In this document: in pieces, positions 34,020 to 45,110 of the stretch
Layout of the letters: each line of letters begins with the position of its first letter
Position numbering within the stretch: the stretch's first letter is position 1
Assembly: GCA_019009955.1 (NCBI GenBank)
Contig: CM032229.1
Span: 195,100,001-195,164,000, forward strand
Source of the DNA: Riptortus pedestris
Lineage: Eukaryota > Arthropoda > Insecta > Hemiptera > Alydidae
Reading direction: 5' to 3'
DNA: 64,000 nucleotides
Notes under the pieces: model-generated
What the model saw: the letters and a program-made list of their open reading frames with translations, nothing else
What the model was told of the DNA's origin: nothing
Database searches by the model: none
Program-made: the position numbers and the translations under genes

Positions 34020-34210
34020 AAAACTAAAGATCAAGTTTGTTAACGGCTGAAATTGGACTGGGGTGACTCGGGCTTTGATGGAAGGAATTTCGTAAATTCG
34101 AAATATCTTCTTTATTATATTGACAGATCAAAAAATTGTTTAGAACTAATTTTATTGTCTATAAATGTCAATTTACACAACTTGTTTCTATTATGAATAT
34201 TAACCAAGGT
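34020..34210 (-). repeat. Helitron-like unit fragment
   Basis: GATCAAGTTTGTTAACGGCT, GAATTTCGTAAATTCGAAAT and ATGAATATTAACCAAGGTAT match the inverted unit. It runs into a palindrome-family repeat. Confidence 0.65.
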
Positions 34211-34220
34211 ATTAGGATGT

Positions 34221-34339
34221 TAGCAGATTTCCCTTAAGGGAAATCAGCTATTGAGGTTGTACTCATGACACGATTTTCGAAAATTTTCTTCAAATGTCCA
34301 TCGATCCTACCCAGGAGATGACGAAAATGAGGTCCGTTC

Positions 34340-34346
<7 letters not shown>
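34221..34346 (-). repeat. Palindrome-family repeat, copy G (best preserved)
   Basis: Has the full palindrome GATTTCCCTTAAGGGAAATC, then CTATTGAGGTTGTACTCATG, CAAATGTCCATCGATCC, CCAGGAGATGACGAAAATGA and GGTCCGTTCAAAATTATA, running into (TA)n. Confidence 0.85.
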
Positions 34347-34398
<52 letters not shown>

Positions 34399-34410
34399 TA
34401 ATTATATATA
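34347..34410. repeat. (TA)n microsatellite
   Basis: Joins a palindrome-family repeat to a Helitron-like unit. Confidence 0.95.
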
Positions 34411-34411
34411 T

Positions 34412-34700
34412 AGTCTGTTAACGCTCTAGCGGTCGCAATTTTCGTTTGATCGTTACGATACTCGATATTTAACCGTTTTATGTAAAAAGGCAGATCACGA
34501 TCGTTAATGGCTGAAATCGGACCAGAGGGAGGGGGGGTTTAGAGGGGGGGATTTTCGAAAATTCAAAATATCTCCGTTATTATGCATCGGATCGAAACAT
34601 TGTACATAATCGATCTTATTTCACATTAAATTTACTATAAATATTACTATCTTGAATATTAACTGAGATATTTGCATTTTTATGAAGTCTGTGGTGGGGT
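34412..34700 (-). repeat. Helitron-like unit fragment
   Basis: TCTGTTAACGCTCTAGCGGT is the exact inverse of the unit end in the array. It continues through ATTTTCGAAAATTCAAAAT. Confidence 0.75.
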
Positions 34701-35220
34701 ATAGTTCGGATTATGTCGGCCATCTTCGTCATTTCTCGGCTCAGGCGGAAGCTTCTTTTAACCTGGCGTTTTAACCTTACCTTAAATTCCTTACTTTGTG
34801 AGATTTATGCAAATACGTTCTGTTAACCCCCCCCCCCTCCTTCGTTTGTTCATTGATTACGATAATATGTGTGATTCAAATAAAAAAATTTCCGAATCAT
34901 TAGAGATTACAACACCAGCTGTAGTGAACAGTTTTCATTAATTTTATATTAATATGTTACATTCAGATATAGTTCAATAATTGTTTTTCTTTCCAGACTA
35001 GAATATTTCTACCTATCTATTCAGACTGACCTGTTGGTTTACAATTCAGAACTTTCCCTTCCAGAGATTATTAACATGTGAATTGCCGGAAAGGTTTTTG
35101 ATTACAGTTTGTATTTAATCACTTAATAAATACATACTTTGCTGTTGGTTCAGCCAGTATGTATGCTTATTTATTATAAACCTTCCCGTGGAGAATCTGC
35201 TTTGTTTACGCAGGCAGGGA

Positions 35221-35843
35221 CTAGTATTCATAGATGGTAGGGATTGTATTGAGAAGTGCTTCAATACGCCCCCACAGACTGTAGTATTTACCTGCCTAGA
35301 TAGCTGCTAGACTCTTTGAAATGTAGCAAGTGCTTTGCCTCAGCACTAGTATTCATAGATGGTAGGGATTGTATTGAGAAGTGCTTCAATACTCCCCCAC
35401 AGACTGTAGTATTTGCCTGCCTAGATAGTTGCTAGACTCTTTGAAATGTAGCAAGTGCTTTGCCTCAGCACTAGTATTCATAGATGGTAGGGATTGTATT
35501 GAGAAGTGCTTCAATACGCCCCCACAGACTGTAGTATTTGCCTGCCTAGATAGTTGCTAGACTATTTGAAATGTAGCAAGTGCTTTGCCTCAGCACTAGT
35601 ATTCATAGATGGTAGGGATTGTATTGAGAAGTGCTTCAATACTCCCCCACAGACTGTAGTATTTGCCTGCCTAGATAGTTGCTAGACTCTTTGAAATGTA
35701 GCAAGTGCTATGGCTCAGCACTAGTATTCATAGATGGTAGGGATTGTATTGAGAAGTGCTTCAATACTCCCCCACAGACTGTAGTATTTGCCTGCCTAGA
35801 TAGTTGCTATTTGAAATGTAGCAAGTGCTTTGCCTCAGCACTA
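35221..35843. repeat. 125-bp tandem repeat, 5 units
   Basis: CTAGTATTCATAGATGGTAG starts units at 35221, 35346, 35471, 35596 and 35721. Copies are nearly identical. The last lacks about 10 bp (GCTATTTGAAATG). Confidence 0.95.
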
Positions 35844-36189
35844 GCACGGCCTTGCAGCTGACACTCTGCAAGTCATAAACAAGGTAATTAGCATTAGAGT
35901 TAATTGCCCTCTTCAAATACTTAAAAATACAATATTTTTTCCAATTAACATTTTAAAATTGTTTTTCACGGCTTTTGTCTGAAATAATTGACAAAGTCAA
36001 ATAGCAGTAAAAATAGTTAAATTCAAATAGTTGTATTCAAATGAAGTAGTAACGTAAGAATGCAGTTCCAGTTATATATAGTTTAAATATGGTTGGTTGC
36101 AGATAAAAAAAGTCCGTCTTGCTGGGGATGCGTAAACTAAGCAGATTTCCCACTCGGTTCTGTAGCCTACGACTGAACTCATCTCAACA

Positions 36190-36440
36190 CAAATTCTCTA
36201 TTTCTATGAAAAAAAGTTATTTTCGAAATTCCCCTTCTCTTCACCCACACCCCCTCCCCCCTTTGTTTGGATTTCACATTAATGTACTTGATCTTTAGTT
36301 TTACATAAAACGCTCATATATCAAGTTTGGTAAAGATTAAACATAAATTGTGGTTTACAGATGGTCGAAAACTAATGTATTTAAATATATCGTTTATAAT
36401 CAATATAGAGAAAACAGGTACATAACAACATTTATAGAAC
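36190..36440. repeat. Rearranged Helitron-like unit pieces
   Basis: GATCTTTAGTTTTACATAAA and TCGAAAACTAATGTATTTAA both match the unit, but their order differs from the array, suggesting internal deletion. Confidence 0.5.
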
Positions 36441-36453
36441 ATTCCATGTGCAC

Positions 36454-36458
<5 letters not shown>

Positions 36459-36490
<32 letters not shown>
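36459..36490. repeat. (TA)n microsatellite
   Basis: Short TA tract. Confidence 0.95.
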
Positions 36491-36491
<1 letters not shown>

Positions 36492-36610
36492 TCCAAAGCC
36501 ACAAATTACAGATATCGTGTCTATGGCATGGGAAACGAAAAACTATCCTCAAATTTCGAGAAAAAAAATCAATGAACAGACAGAAGTTACAATTTTATAT
36601 AAACATATAT

Positions 36611-36611
<1 letters not shown>

Positions 36612-36661
<50 letters not shown>
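36612..36661. repeat. (AT)n microsatellite
   Basis: Directly precedes the first unit of the second Helitron array. Confidence 0.95.
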
Positions 36662-36666
<5 letters not shown>

Positions 36667-38112
36667 CTAGCGTACGTGTGTATGTCACTGAACTCTTCCT
36701 AGACTGCTGGACCGATTTGAATGAACTTTTCTGTACGCGTTCGGGTGACGCCCCGGATGGTTTAACGCCGCAGATCGGCCCGGCAGATGGAGCAGGAATG
36801 GGGGTCGTGAGGGAGGCCCGAAATTAAAAATAGCCGTATTTTGTTTCCTATTGTTTTTTCGGCAAATATGAACAGGATAAGAGTTGTTTATTATCATATT
36901 TAGATAAGTTTTTCATATTCTCTTATGTCGTATAACAAAGTATAAACGAGATATACACTAAAAAAGTAAGGCGGGGCCAACAATTTCATTGGGCACCAAC
37001 GGTTGAACCGAACTTAACAAAACTCGGTATCTGAATTAGCATTTGATCTTCCGTGGTTATAAGCCATATTAAATTTTTTATATTCGAACGGGAGTGGGGG
37101 TTTACTGAAAGCCGAAAACTAAAAAACGCCCATATTTCGGTTAATATTGAAGACAGTGAACATATGTACATGACAAGGAGATCGTTTAATTTGCATAAAG
37201 ATTGCTTTATACAAAATTTCGATCTGACGTACAGTAACGGAGATATTTCGAATTTTCGAAAATCCTCTCCTCTAACCCCCCCCCCCCTCCCAATGGTCCG
37301 ATTCCAGCCGCTGAACAACATGATCCGTCTTTTGACGTTAAACGTTTAAATACAGAGTTTGGCAACGATCAAGCAAAAATTGCGACCGCTAGAGCGTTAA
37401 CAGGCTAATATACCTCTATCTGTATATATATATAATTCTAGCGTACGTGTGTATGTCACTGAACTCCTCCTAGACGGATGGACCGATTTGAATGAATTTT
37501 TCTGTACGCGTTTGGGTGACGCTTCGGATGGTTAACGCCGCAGATCGGCCCGCCAGATGGGAGCAGGTCTCCGGTCGAAGGGCTAAGAGCGAAGTTATCG
37601 GAAATGTAATGAAATGTTAATATGTTTATCTTATGGATGTCCTTAGAGTTTAATTATGTCATCTAAATAAAGCTGCTTGCAGCTACGAGAGGTTTCCACT
37701 TTCAGACACTGTTATTTATTATCCAAATTTATTTTAATCTGATTTGAATGTCGCAATTAATATTTTTTCTTTATTTATGTATTTGCATTATTATTGTTGA
37801 GGGTTTTGATTTACGAGTATTTCAATTATTGGTCTACAACTATTTGTTTTGTAAAGACGTGTAGTGCGCATTCTACCAGATAATCATAGAACTAAAACGT
37901 CTTCTTTTCCTTCTCTCATTTTTCCTTTTAATTTTGCATACCCAGTTTTCGCGATATTTTATTTTCTATTTCCTTTTAGGCAAACGTGCACATAATAAAT
38001 GTTGTTTTTTGTGTTATTAAAAGTAGCTTTTGTTTTAAACATAATATTATTAAATTTAATATCCTAATCGATTGATATATAATGCAGGACAACGACTGCC
38101 GGGTCCGCTAGT
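36662..38112 (+). mobile_element. Helitron-like element with two tandem 5' units
   Basis: Units begin AATTCTAGCGTACGTGTG at 36662 and 37434. The second is cut at about 37561 (GAGCAGGTCTCCGGTCGAAG), exactly as the last unit of the big array. The shared 3' segment follows and ends GGACAACGACTGCCGGGTCC then GCTAGT at 38112. This intact CTAGT end defines the family's 3' terminus. Non-coding. Confidence 0.75.
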
Positions 38113-38190
38113 AAATATATAAATTATGATTTTTTTTTTTCGAAATTTGACGATACTTTTTCGTTTCACATGCCACATTGTTTTTAATGG

Positions 38191-38313
38191 GAATCTGCTA
38201 TCCTTTAAGGGAAACCGGCTCTTGAGGTCGTACTCTTGGCGCGATTTTCGAAAAATTTCTTCAAATGTCCTTTGATCCTACCTACGAGATGACGAAGTGA
38301 GGTCCGTTCAAAA

Positions 38314-38317
<4 letters not shown>
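38191..38317 (-). repeat. Palindrome-family repeat, copy H
   Basis: GGGAATCTGCTATCCTTTAA, CTTGAGGTCGTACTCTTGGC and GAGGTCCGTTCAAAACTGTA. The palindrome is decayed. Confidence 0.75.

Positions 38318-38365
<48 letters not shown>
38318..38365. repeat. (TA)n microsatellite
   Basis: Joins copy H to the next Helitron-like fragment. Confidence 0.95.
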
Positions 38366-38369
<4 letters not shown>

Positions 38370-38700
38370 CCGTTACCGCTCTAGCGGTCGAAATTTTTGA
38401 TTGATCGTTACCAAACTCGATATTTAATCTTTTTACGTAAAAAGAAAAATCATGTTCCTCAAGTGGGGAAATGGAACCAGTTGGAGGGTGGGTTTAGAGG
38501 GAGTATTTTCGAAAATTCGATATATTTCCTTTACAATACGTAAGATCGAAATATTGTATAGAACTAATCTTTTTGAAAACTAAATGCACTATAAATAGTT
38601 TTATATAGATTCATTCCCAATTTTGAATATTAACAGAGATATTTTTCTTTTTTCAATTTATTAGCATTCAGAAAAGTCCAACTTCAACTCATGCTACATA
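38366..38700 (-). repeat. Helitron-like unit fragment
   Basis: TGTCCGTTACCGCTCTAGCG at the junction, then TTTTCGAAAATTCGATATAT and TTGAATATTAACAGAGATAT. Confidence 0.7.
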
Positions 38701-38859
38701 TACATATGACTGAAATATTTCTCATTACCGTATGTACTTATTCACTTAATATTCACGGTGGTGTTAAGTCATATCAGTATGTAGATTTATCTATTGTAAA
38801 ACTTCTCATGGGAAATCTGCTTAGGTTACGCAGCTCCTGCGTGGCGGCCTTTTTTGTAA

Positions 38860-39110
38860 TTTAGAGTAACTTTTGACTTATAGCAAAGTTGAATCGAGAT
38901 ATAGACCAAAAACTAAAGCGGTAGCCACCAATGTTAAAGGGTATAAAAGACTTAACCGAACTCAACGAAACTCTCTATGTAATTTATTATTAACACCACC
39001 CCGATTATAAGCTATATGAACATATTTTTTGGGGGGTTTTAAGGAAGGCCTGAAATGAAATAACCAGACATTTCATTTCCTATTGGCTTTTCGGCAAAAG
39101 GGCACATAAC
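38860..39110 (+). repeat. Helitron-like unit, first half
   Basis: AATTTAGAGTAACTTTTGAC, AATCGAGATATAGACCAAAA, AACCGAACTCAACGAAACTC, AGGCCTGAAATGAAATAACC and CCTATTGGCTTTTCGGCAAA follow the unit order. Confidence 0.65.
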
Positions 39111-39189
39111 CAACATCCGTCACGCAGGGGCTGCGTAAACACGTCTGCCCAGTATTTGCATTTATCTCAAAAATTAAAAGTTCATTTAG

Positions 39190-39490
39190 AACTATATTTA
39201 GTATTTAAGCTTCATCATATAACAGCTTATACAGTGACGTGAGTAGGAAGAGAGGTTTACTGAAGGCCGTAAACTATAAAATGCAAATATAACGGTTAAT
39301 AATCAAGATTTTGAACAAACGTAGATACCAGCAGTTTTAGCACATTACATTTGCAATAAGATTGGTTCTATACAAGTTTTCGATCCGATGCATAATAACG
39401 GAGATATTAAGAATTTTCGAAACTGCTCCCCTCTCAACCCCTCCCCTCCCACTGGTCGGATTTCCACTATTAACGAACACAATATAGAAT
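39190..39490 (+). repeat. Helitron-like unit, second half
   Basis: TTTACTGAAGGCCGTAAACT, ATTTGCAATAAGATTGGTTC and TAACGGAGATATTAAGAATT match the unit. Confidence 0.65.
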
Positions 39491-39585
39491 CTCGATAGTT
39501 CGGCCGTTTCCGTAACAGCTCGTCCCTCTTGGATTGGTTTAGAGATTCGTCATTAGTAGGCAGATTATTCTATTGTATAACTTCA

Positions 39586-39635
39586 GGCGGGAAATCTGCT
39601 TAGATTACGCAGCCTCTGCGTGACGGACTTTTTAT
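39586..39635 (+). repeat. Dispersed GGGAAATCTGCTTAG...GTGACGGAC repeat
   Basis: GGGAAATCTGCTTAGATTAC then GCAGCCTCTGCGTGACGGAC. Similar copies lie at about 33936 and 38810 (+), and inverted at about 32490, 32880, 36110 and 39115. The first 12 bases equal half of the palindrome in the palindrome family, so the two families share an end. Function unknown. Confidence 0.65.
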
Positions 39636-39639
39636 ATGC

Positions 39640-40439
39640 ATATCCATACTGTGAACAATTATTTTTTATTTTTATAACAATACAATTATGTTTTCAGAGT
39701 TATATTTAAGCATTTCTATGGTCTTAACTTATTGAATTATTGAAGTTGCTATAATTTAAACCAAATAATTGAGCAGAAGTTGTGAGGAGATAACACAGTC
39801 GGTTCCTGGCAGACCGGCTTTGATCCTTCCGACATTGGTTGGCTTCTGGTGGGAGAGAGGCTTCTGGTAGGTGATGCTTAATACTTGAAAGTAATGATAT
39901 CCATTTTAAATTACTGCTAAAACATTAAATATCGTATTTAAACCAATAGAACGTCTATAATCATTACACTTTACATGATAATGACTTTTATTATCAGTTA
40001 GACAACGTTTATTATTTCCCCCTTTTAGTGATGTCATGTTCTCCCCAGAAATATTTCGTTAAATATTATAAATTATCTAAAAAAATAAAAGTTAAATGAT
40101 TAAGACGATTGTAAGTGCTCGGGACGTGTACCCATTTATGTCTGCTAATAATTAACATTGATCCGCTAATACGGTACACATAAGCATAAGTAAGTACAAC
40201 TATGAATACAGAGTTACTTCTTCAGTTATACATTAGTGCATTTTTAATAAAGGTAATTAAATAAATAAAATCGTTGTGGTTGTGGCCACTTTTGGTTAAA
40301 TAAATTGGTATTCTTGTATAGTTTATAATAAACAATGCTGCCTTCTTTTTCTTTTTTTTTTTGGCACAATAAATTCTATAAGTCACTATACTGTACTAGG
40401 GATAAATAGTAAGCTAAATACTTGATACGGGATTTAGTC
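39640..40439. other. AT-rich intergenic DNA
   Basis: No gene or repeat structure recognised. Confidence 0.45.
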
Positions 40440-40494
40440 TCCCCGAGCAACGCCCGCATGATTTCCGGGGCGAAGCCGGCTACCTTAGCTAGTA
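40440..40494 (+). mobile_element. Helitron 3' terminus
   Basis: GGGGCGAAGCCGGCTACC then TTAGCTAGT, followed by TATATATG. Same terminus class as 9050-9077. The body upstream was not resolved. Confidence 0.6.
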
Positions 40495-40898
40495 TATATA
40501 TGTTTATGGTATTTATTAAGGTCCAGTTTGTGGTAGAGTAAGGGTTGTTTCTGAGTGATGAAGGGATGTTGTATAATGAGCCCCCCCCCCATGCCCTCTA
40601 CTCCATGACGTCATGAGGTTCTTTATGAACTGGCAAAGCGGGGGCTGTGCAAAGGTTAGATTGCCCCCCGGGGTTGGGTGCGTGGGAAGGTAGCTTGCTT
40701 ACTGTTATATCGACGCTATTTCGGTCAGCTCTAGCAAATATACACAACTCAATATACGGCAAAATGTACCATTATAACAATCAAATGGACATTAATATTT
40801 TATAATTGTAGGCACAATACAATTACACAATTGGCATTTCAGTAACAAGAAGGGATTTAAATATTTCTAGCAAATACCTTCTCTAGTTTATGAAGATG

Positions 40899-41021
40899 TT
40901 AGCAGATTTCCCTTAAGGGCTAGTCAGGTCCAACTGAAGACGCCATATACGAAATATTTCTTCAAATGCCTGTCGATCCTAACAAGGAGGGGGCGAAAAT
41001 TAGGTCCCTTCAAAATCAGTG

Positions 41022-41025
<4 letters not shown>
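40899..41025 (-). repeat. Palindrome-family repeat, copy I
   Basis: AGCAGATTTCCCTTAAGGGC, TTCTTCAAATGCCTGTCGAT and GGTCCCTTCAAAATCAGTG, then TA tract (41026-41064). Confidence 0.75.

Positions 41026-41064
<39 letters not shown>
41026..41064. repeat. (TA)n microsatellite
   Basis: TA tract followed by GTAT repeats. Confidence 0.95.
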
Positions 41065-41068
<4 letters not shown>

Positions 41069-41292
41069 GTATGTATGTATGTATAGTTCATAGTTTGATG
41101 ACAAGGGTCACCACTAAAATCATTTTTTCTGCGCAAACTTTCTTTACAGATGTTTCCTGGTTTTCATACGACCTCTTCAAGGGTTATCCTCTTTCAAAAT
41201 ATAATAAAGTTAATTTAAAATAACAAAAACATTAATGTAACAAAACTCTATGATAATTCAAGTGTACTCTTAGACTTAGAACTATTTAGGTC

Positions 41293-41367
41293 TTGGGGTA
41301 TTGACCGTGTCTTCATGATGGTTGCCGACGTTTCGCTAGACATGCTTCTAGCTTCGTCAGGGCTATC
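41293..41367 (-). ncRNA. Hammerhead-ribozyme-like motif 3
   Basis: Minus strand: GATAGCC, CTGACGA (41354-41360), extra A, GCTAG (41348-41352), 8-nt loop, CTAGC (41335-41339), GAAA (41331-41334), then ACGGTC. Same core and loop as motif 2, but helix I no longer pairs well (AATACCC instead of GGTTACC). It lies on the same strand and downstream of the Penelope endonuclease at 42840-43403, the position expected in a Penelope terminal repeat. Confidence 0.5.
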
Positions 41368-41400
41368 TCTGAGAGTTGTATTCCTTCTCAGGCATATATC

Positions 41401-42796
41401 GGTGTCTTGTCCGGTCGTCTTGGGCAGTCTTCCCTTCCAGGTGGTGTCTTGTCCGGTCGTCATGGGCAGAGTCCTCTCTTCCAGGTGGTGTCTTGTCCGG
41501 TAGTCTTGGGCAGAGTCTTCCCTTCCAGGTGGTGTATTATCCGGTCCTCTTGGGCAGAGTCTTCCCTTCCAGGTGGTGTCTTGTCCGGTAGTCTTGGGCA
41601 GAGTCTTCCCTTCCAGGTGGTGTCTTGTCCGGTAGTCTTGGGCAGAGTCTTCCCTTCCAGGTGGTGTCTTTTCCTGTAGTCTTGGTCAGAGTCTTCCCTT
41701 CCAGGTGGTGTCTTGTCCGGTAGTCTTGGGCAGAGTCTTCCCTTCCAGGTGGTGTCTTGTCCGGTAGTCTTGGGCAGAGTCTTCCCTTCCAGGTGGTGTC
41801 TTGTCCGGTAGTCTTGGGCAGAGTCTTCCCTTCCAGGTGGTGTCTTGGGCAGAGTCTTCCCTTCCAGGTGGTGTCTTGTCCGGTAGTCTTGGGCGGAGTC
41901 TTCCCTTCCAGGTGGTGTCTTGTCCGGTCGTCTTGGGCAGAGTCTTCCCTTCCAGGTGGTGTCTTGTCCGGTCGTCTTGGGCAGAGTCTTCCCTTCCAGG
42001 TGGTGTCTTGTCCGGTCGTCTTGGGCAGAGTCTTCCCTTCCAGGTGGTGTCTTGTCCGGTCGTCTTGGGCAGAGTCTTCCCTTCCAGGTGGTGTCTTGTC
42101 CGGTCGTCTTGGGCAGAGTCTTCCCTTCCAGGTGGTGTCTTGTCCGGTAGTCTTGGGCAGAGTCTTCCCTTCCAGGTGGTGTCTTGTCCGGTCGTCTTGG
42201 GCAGAGTCTTCCCTTCCAGGTGGTGTCTTGTCCGGTCGTCTTGGGCAGAGTCTTCCCTTCCAGGTGGTGTCTTGTCCGGTCGTCTTGGGCAGAGTCTTCC
42301 CTTCCAGGTGGTGTCTTGTCCGGTCGTCTTGGGCAGAGTCTTCCCTTCCAGGTGGTGTCTTGTCCGGTCGTCTTGGGCAGAGTCGTCCCTTCCAGGTGTT
42401 GGCTTGTCCGGTCGTCTTGGGCAGTCTTCCCTTCGAGGTGGTGTCTTGTCCGGTCGTCTTGGGTAGAGTCTTCCCTTCGAGGTGGTGTCTTGTCCGGTCG
42501 TCTTGGGCAGAGTCTTCCCTTCCACGTGGTGTCTTGTCCGGTCGTCTTGGGCAGTCTTCCCTTCCAGGTGGTGTCTTGTCCGGTCGTCTTGGGCAGTCTT
42601 CCCTTCCAGGTGGTGTCTTGTCCGGTCGTCTTGGGCAGAGTCTTCCCTTCCAGGTGGTGTCTTGTCCGGTCGTCTTGGGCAGAGTCTTCCCTTCCAGGTG
42701 GTGTCTTGTCCGGTCGTCTTGGGCAGAGTCTTCCCTTCCAGGTGGTGTCTTGTCCGGTCGTCTTGGGCAGAGTCTTCCCTTCCAGGTGGTGTCTTC
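41401..42796 (-). repeat. 44-bp minisatellite inside a Penelope 3' region
   Basis: About 31 units. On the minus strand the unit is GACACCACCTGGAAGGGAAG then ACTCTGCCCAAGACGACCGG and ACAA. Some units lack 5-6 bp of the GGCAGAGTC block. A single related sequence at 15295-15336 follows the other Penelope fragment. Long stop-free frames on both strands (44-residue period) come from the repeat and do not look like proteins. Confidence 0.95.
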
Positions 42797-42839
42797 GGAT
42801 ACTAGGTCCGGTGCCGGCCCACTAGTGACTTCTGTTTTG

Positions 42840-43403
42840 TTAGTCGGACGATTCTTTCTGGGTCGAATTACTGGTTTCCAAAGCTTACTCAGTCTGTAGC
42901 CATCTTCTCTGTTTATGTTGTTTGGACACTTTGCTATTTCTATTGCTTCTCGGACTATTTTCCTGGTAGTGGTTAACTTTCGCCAATACTTTTACTTCAT
43001 CGAACTTTATCTGGTGGTTCGTTTCCCAAAAATGTTCAGCTATTGCTGAGTCTTCTGCCCGCAAAGTTTTCACACTATATGTTCTGCCTCCCTGGTGCTT
43101 ATCAACCTGCCAGTTTGGCCTATGTATTCTGTACCACAGGAACAGGGTATGCTGTATATCCCTGGCCATTTAGTGTGGAGTTTGTCTTTGCTGTTTGGTA
43201 TTATTTGTCCTATTTTTCTAACCACGCTGAATGTTGTAGCTATTTCATGTTTCTTTAGTACTCTTGAGATTCTCTCTGTTGTCCCTTTGAGAAAGGGTAT
43301 TACTGCTGTACGTTTGTGTTCTTTTTCACTTTGTATCTTCTTCTTTTTCTTCTTCTTGAACAGCCGTTTGATCTCATTGTCCATTTGCCTTTCTCTCAAC
43401 TAA
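42840..43403 (-). pseudogene. Penelope-like GIY-YIG endonuclease, frameshifted
   Basis: The minus strand, in order, reads VIPFLKGTTERISRVLKKHE, DKLHTKWP, GIYSIPCSCGTEYIGQTGR, then (after a frameshift near 43100) SAIAEHFWETNHQIKFDEVK and, after another shift, VREAIEIAKCPNN and LSKLWKPVI. This is the linker plus GIY-YIG endonuclease of a Penelope-like element, which nicks DNA for integration. The CxC pair, YIG and downstream H residues are visible. The reverse transcriptase is missing upstream of 43403. The 44-bp array and the hammerhead-like motif follow on the same strand. Confidence 0.8.
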
Positions 43404-43655
43404 ATCATCTAGAAATGATATCTGTCGGTCCTTCTCTAGTTCCATTGCCCAACCAAAAATGTGGCGCAAATTTGTGGATTATACATTTGTTATATGACCA
43501 CATGGAGGGGACACTTTGAACTTTAAGGGTTGTTTGAAATTTTCATTATTGGGCAATTAACCCCTTGTGAAGGAGCGGTGACACTCGACATCTTATATAT
43601 GACTATATGAACAAACGTTTTCATTTTCTGACCTTATGGCTCCAAAAAACATTCC

Positions 43656-43658
<3 letters not shown>

Positions 43659-43753
<95 letters not shown>
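43659..43753. repeat. (AC)n microsatellite
   Basis: Pure AC tract ending exactly at a Helitron-like fragment. Confidence 0.98.
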
Positions 43754-43754
<1 letters not shown>

Positions 43755-44105
43755 TTGTTACCGCTCTAGTGGTCGAAATTCTTCTCTTATCGTTACCAAT
43801 CTCGATATATAAGCATTTTATGTAAAACTAAAGATCAAGTTTGTTAATGGCCGAATGGGACTCGGGGTTAGAGAGGGGGGATTTAGAAACTTCAATATGA
43901 CTCCGTTGTTTTGAGTCGGATCGAAAAATAGTATAGAACCAATATTATAGCAAATGTAATTGCCTATAACTATTGTTATATATATATATATATATATTTT
44001 CTTCTTCTATATTAACCTAGATATTTGGATTTTTTAGTTTTCTGACTTAAGTAAAGCTCCACTCCTTGCCGTGTCATATTAACGATAAGCTGTTATATCA
44101 GGATC
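43754..44105 (-). repeat. Helitron-like unit fragment
   Basis: TTGTTACCGCTCTAGTGGTC, AAGATCAAGTTTGTTAATGG and a terminal ACGATAAGCTGTTATA motif. Confidence 0.7.
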
Positions 44106-44919
44106 CCCTGAATACTAAAATTAAATACAAAATATTGTTTTCATTGAATATTTAGTATGTGTGTTACGTGCAAATAAGTAGCGTGATGGCGTGAACGTTT
44201 AAGTTTTTATGCTCCTAACTGGAGAATGTTCATTTGTTCTACTACATCATATTGGGTAATTAATTGTTTTATTTAGCACTAGACATATAAGAATATGGCA
44301 GAAATGAGGCGGAGGGGGAGGGGTTTATAGGTGAGGCAATTCGTATCTCCGTTATTATGAGTCCTATCGAAGTTTGTTATAGAACTAATCTTTTTAAAAT
44401 ATGATGCTCTACAATTGTTGCTCTATTCATTTTTTCTCAACACAAATATTAAGATAGTTATACGCACTTTCTTGTTGTCGTCCTTCTCGTGGGATTTTAA
44501 TGTTATCCAATGAGATTAGTTGTGTGTTGTAGCTGCAAGTTTGAATTCTGAATATTTGGTTCAGCCAATGCGAGACGGGCTTTTTGGGTTCTTTTATGAT
44601 CGTACTAAACAACTAGGAGAGCTGCATAACAGAGTGTGGGGTATTTTCAGGTTTTTTTAACTTTCGGTGAAAGCAAGTTGAATCACCTTTAGAAAACTGA
44701 ATTCTGCCATTAAAAACTCTGAACTTTAGTATTCATATAAACTAGATTATAGTATAGATCAAATAAATATATTCCAGTATAGATGTTAAATCAAGATAGA
44801 TAACGTCATTACACAACATATTTGCATATTTCTTATAACGTTAAAGTTTCCTGATAATAATTTTGCTATTTAAGATTCAAACACTTAATGACATAACAGT
44901 TTATTGTTAATATGACATG
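44106..44919. other. AT-rich DNA with weak Helitron-like scraps
   Basis: 44280-44420 weakly resembles the inverted unit. Nothing else recognised. Confidence 0.4.
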
Positions 44920-45110
44920 AGTGGGAGGGGGGGGGTTGGTATACTTGAAGCTCATAACGAACAAATCAATATATCTCGATCAATAATCAACATAGCGAAA
45001 AAACGTATATATCAACATATATAGAACAATAAATTTTCTATGTGATCGGTCGCAAAATCGTTGCGACTTATGTCGGAGATATTTGGAATTTTCACGATCC
45101 CCCCCAACAC
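44920..45110 (+). repeat. Helitron-like unit fragment
   Basis: GACATGAGTGGGAGG, GAAAAAACGTATATATCAAC and GTCGGAGATATTTGGAATTT follow the unit order. Confidence 0.6.

Noticed and set aside
41686..42899. Reading frames of 279 and 380 codons on both strands
   Set aside because: Created by the 44-bp minisatellite; the period shifts frame each unit, and no sequence beyond the repeat looks like protein.
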